DNA of 21,249 nucleotides from Gnetum montanum (taxonomy: Eukaryota > Streptophyta > Gnetopsida > Gnetales > Gnetaceae), in NCBI GenBank assembly GCA_015680685.1, contig MNCI01004506.1, positions 79,399-100,647 on the forward strand, in the 5' to 3' direction. Every line of letters begins with the position of its first letter. Within the stretch, counting starts at the first letter, position 1. The notes below the pieces were generated by a model. It was not told the DNA's origin, searched no databases, and was given only the letters and a program-made list of their open reading frames with translations. Below, piece after piece: positions 19,150-21,249 of the stretch. The position numbers and the translations under genes are program-made.

Positions 19150-19466
19150 GGTTGATACTTTTAGAACAAAAGTTCTAAAATGGGTGGTAATGTTTAATTT
19201 ATGAAGAAAAGAGATTTCTAGAATTGCATCTATAACTCCTAATTTAAATTCAAAAAATTCATCAAAAAAGAAAATTCTTGAAATGAAAAGTTGATTTCAC
19301 CATACCTAGCATGCTTACTCATAGTCATTCCATCTACAAATTTAACTTTAAAAACTTTCTTTAAAGGTAAGATTAGGTGTATCATTTTAACTAAACTTGG
19401 TGAAATAAAATTCAACTTGACTTTCTTATCCTTGATTAACCTTTTCAAAATAATTAGTGTTAGATC
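19150..19466 (-). pseudogene. Ty3/gypsy protease fragment, catalytic motif missing
   Basis: The minus strand encodes LTLIILKRLIKDKKVK, then LNFISPSLVKMIHLILPLKK, FKVKFVDGMT and FSFQEFSF. After a one-base frame change it continues FDEFFEFKLGVIDAILEISF and LHKLNITTHFRTFVLKVS. This order matches the retropepsin region of plant gypsy polyproteins, where a segment like (V)LIDSGATHNFIS is normal and a DAILGIxWL-like motif follows. Here the bases that would encode the D(S/T)G catalytic loop appear to be deleted between KVK and NFIS. The lineage is probably a chromovirus-like gypsy, different from the Athila copies. Confidence 0.55.
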
Positions 19467-20962
19467 TTAGGGCTCCATCATAGTGATCTAGTTTTACCTG
19501 TTTAACATTTACTTGGGTTAATGATTTTCTAGGTGAGATTGGTGAATTCCAATAGTTCTCTCCCTCTAGCCTAGATCTTGGCCTTTAAAATGGACTCTTA
19601 TGTTCTTGATGTTTAATTGTTGGGGATTGGTATTGATGATGGTCTTAGGGTTGATGTTGGTTTTAGTTATGAAATTAGAATACATGGTTTATCAACTATT
19701 AGATGGAATTTGTAAAAGAATCCATATTTACTTACATCTTTGACCATGTTCCTTTAAAATTAATAGACAAAATTTTAATATTCTTTGACATATCTTGGAC
19801 ATACTTTTTGAATCCTTGGTTTCCATCATGGATCTCATGTTGGGCACCATTGATCTCATTGATCTATTGATCAAGGATATTCATTTAATTACTAACATAG
19901 ACCCCCATGATTTAACAATTTACTCCTTGGATTTTTGACATGGGTATGTAGAGAAGACAAGGAAAAAAAATTCTCCCAATGATTCCTTTTGTTAGGGTCA
20001 TAGATGGTGAGATGATTCCTTAAAAGAGTTGGAATAACTAGCAACAAATTTTTTTCCATATAATTAGTGAAAAGGTTTATCTTTATTGGATTCAAAAGGC
20101 CAAGATTAGGTATAAATCATTTCCTAGTTATTAAAATCCATCTCAACTTTGATGTATAAGCCTGATTTTAATTTTTTAATGTCTCTAGGATGAGCATTGG
20201 TACAGATTTAAAGACTAATTTATGAAGTCATATATGCTAAATCTAATCATACCAATATATATTAAAGGTTAAAATCTTATGGAAACAACTACTTGTTCAT
20301 CTAAAAAGGCTTTTGAGATCAAAAGTTATGCCAATTTGAAGTCTCTAAAAATTGCATGAATTTCAAGAGTTCCTAAGAGCTTTCCAAGAGTTCACCCATC
20401 TTAGTAGTACTTTAAGACTAGTGCACTCAATTATGAAAATTTTATGTTATCATGTATCAAGGAGTTAGTCTGACTTGATTAGTAAAATTTTATCAAGGCT
20501 AAACATTTAAATTTAAATTTCAAATGTTCCTACCTAGGGACCATTGGTGCCCATGGTGTCTACTAACTACAATACTCCGTACCAATACAAAACTCGATGG
20601 TATGAAGTTTTCACAACCTAGAAATTTGCAAAGGTTTAGTTATTTAATTTAATGCATATGATTAATTTGTTAATATTTTTAGATGCATTTGAATAGGTTA
20701 GCTCTAATTTTCTTGGTTAAATCATAGGATAATATTACTATCATTACTATTATTACTACTACTACTATTCTTGTTGTTAGTTTCTTACATAAGTGAATGA
20801 AAGGTACCAACTAGTGTATTTTGTTAAAGTTTTGTATCCTTTGTTTAAGTGCTATTAGAGCTTAGTTATATATCTTCTAAATACTTTATGATTAAATGTT
20901 GAAATGCAATTATCCTTGGAATTTTTTCTTTTTGTCAATTACCATACTTTTACAAATACTTG
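19467..20962. other. AT-rich, probably decayed retrotransposon sequence
   Basis: By position the left part could be the gag of the gypsy element whose protease lies at 19150-19466: a minus-strand run VNVKQVKLDHYDGALRSN near 19480-19530 resembles the start of a gag domain, but weakly. Further right I recognise nothing apart from a small ATT/ACT microsatellite. The last bases before 20963 carry no PBS. Confidence 0.35.
20734..20767. repeat. ATT/ACT trinucleotide microsatellite
   Basis: An imperfect run of ATTACT, ATT and ACT triplets ends in four consecutive ACT units. No function is suggested. Confidence 0.8.
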
Positions 20963-21249
20963 TGATGAGTGGCGACGTACCCCTACGCTCAACCATACGA
21001 ATATGAGCGTGCACGCGCAATCTGGTCGAACTCCATAGACTAAATGCCTTAACACCACGAGAAACACTTGGGGTTAATCGTTCATTGTCTTCCTAGGGTT
21101 GCTTGTATGTGTCACGGTGTATGGTTAAGCAAGTCTGAGCTGTGTGATTTTTTTGGTATTTTTTGGTTTATCTCCTAAGCTATGAGGGAAAGGGTTGAGA
21201 AACTAACTAACTCTAACTAATGTCCTAAGTCTAAATTAACTAGCGTCAG
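20963..21249 (-). repeat. Third Athila LTR copy, cut by window edge
   Basis: It starts TGATGAGTGGCGACGTAC and follows LTR1 through to TAACTAGCGTCAG at the last base, with more substitutions than LTR1 and LTR2 show between each other. It shares GCTCAACCATAC with the ghost LTR where LTR1 and LTR2 differ, which suggests an older or ancestral subtype. No PBS precedes it at 20940-20962, so it is either a solo LTR or the 3' LTR of a minus-strand element lying to the right. ACTTG (20956-20960) or TTGTG-like bases before it would be the target duplication. Confidence 0.88.

Overview
This is a stretch of plant nuclear DNA made almost entirely of LTR retrotransposons at different stages of decay. I see no intact cellular gene. 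The OTA-clade Ty3/gypsy lineages (Athila and Tat), the tRNA-Asp primer-binding sites, the AT-rich nested insertions and an intron-bearing pseudogene all fit a large repeat-rich seed-plant genome. A gymnosperm is plausible, but the sequence alone does not prove it.

Layout. 1-4645: the 5' part of a young Athila-type element on the minus strand, with 5' LTR (3833-4645), tRNA-Asp PBS, short leader, and one long gag-protease-RT frame broken only by an in-frame TGA at 150-152. The element runs off the left edge. 4834-7403: a decayed multi-exon gene on the minus strand. Its first exon resembles a FCP1/NIF-type HAD phosphatase domain; the downstream exons are unidentified. 7584-8485: a complete solo LTR of the same Athila family with perfect 5-bp target duplications. 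About 8800-9910: very diverged tandem repeats of roughly 190 bp, then a T-rich degenerate array to about 10400. 10515-13890: a heavily mutated plus-strand Tat-lineage pol (RT, RNase H, a second archaeal-type RNase H, integrase), with a probable 3' LTR at 14923-16165. 16166-19020: a 'ghost' Athila element on the minus strand, with gag fragments, a deaminated PBS and an 873-bp LTR. Its gag is split by a solo-LTR-like insertion (about 16408-17753) that carries 62-bp, 10-bp and 24-bp tandem repeats. 19150-19466: a gypsy protease fragment on the minus strand. 20963-21249: the start of a fourth LTR copy of the Athila family, cut by the window edge.

The most interesting pattern is a cluster of short palindromes in U3, just upstream of the TATA box. 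It is present in the young Athila LTRs (GCGATATCGC units), in the ghost LTR (different palindromes at the same place) and in the unrelated inserted LTR (24-bp units with a GTGCTA...TAGCAC inverted repeat). The window also samples one LTR family at several ages: LTR1 and LTR2 young, the right-edge copy intermediate, the ghost old. Changes in the ghost PBS are all C-to-T or G-to-A. All readings were made by eye, so domain assignments rest on motif recognition and not on database searches.
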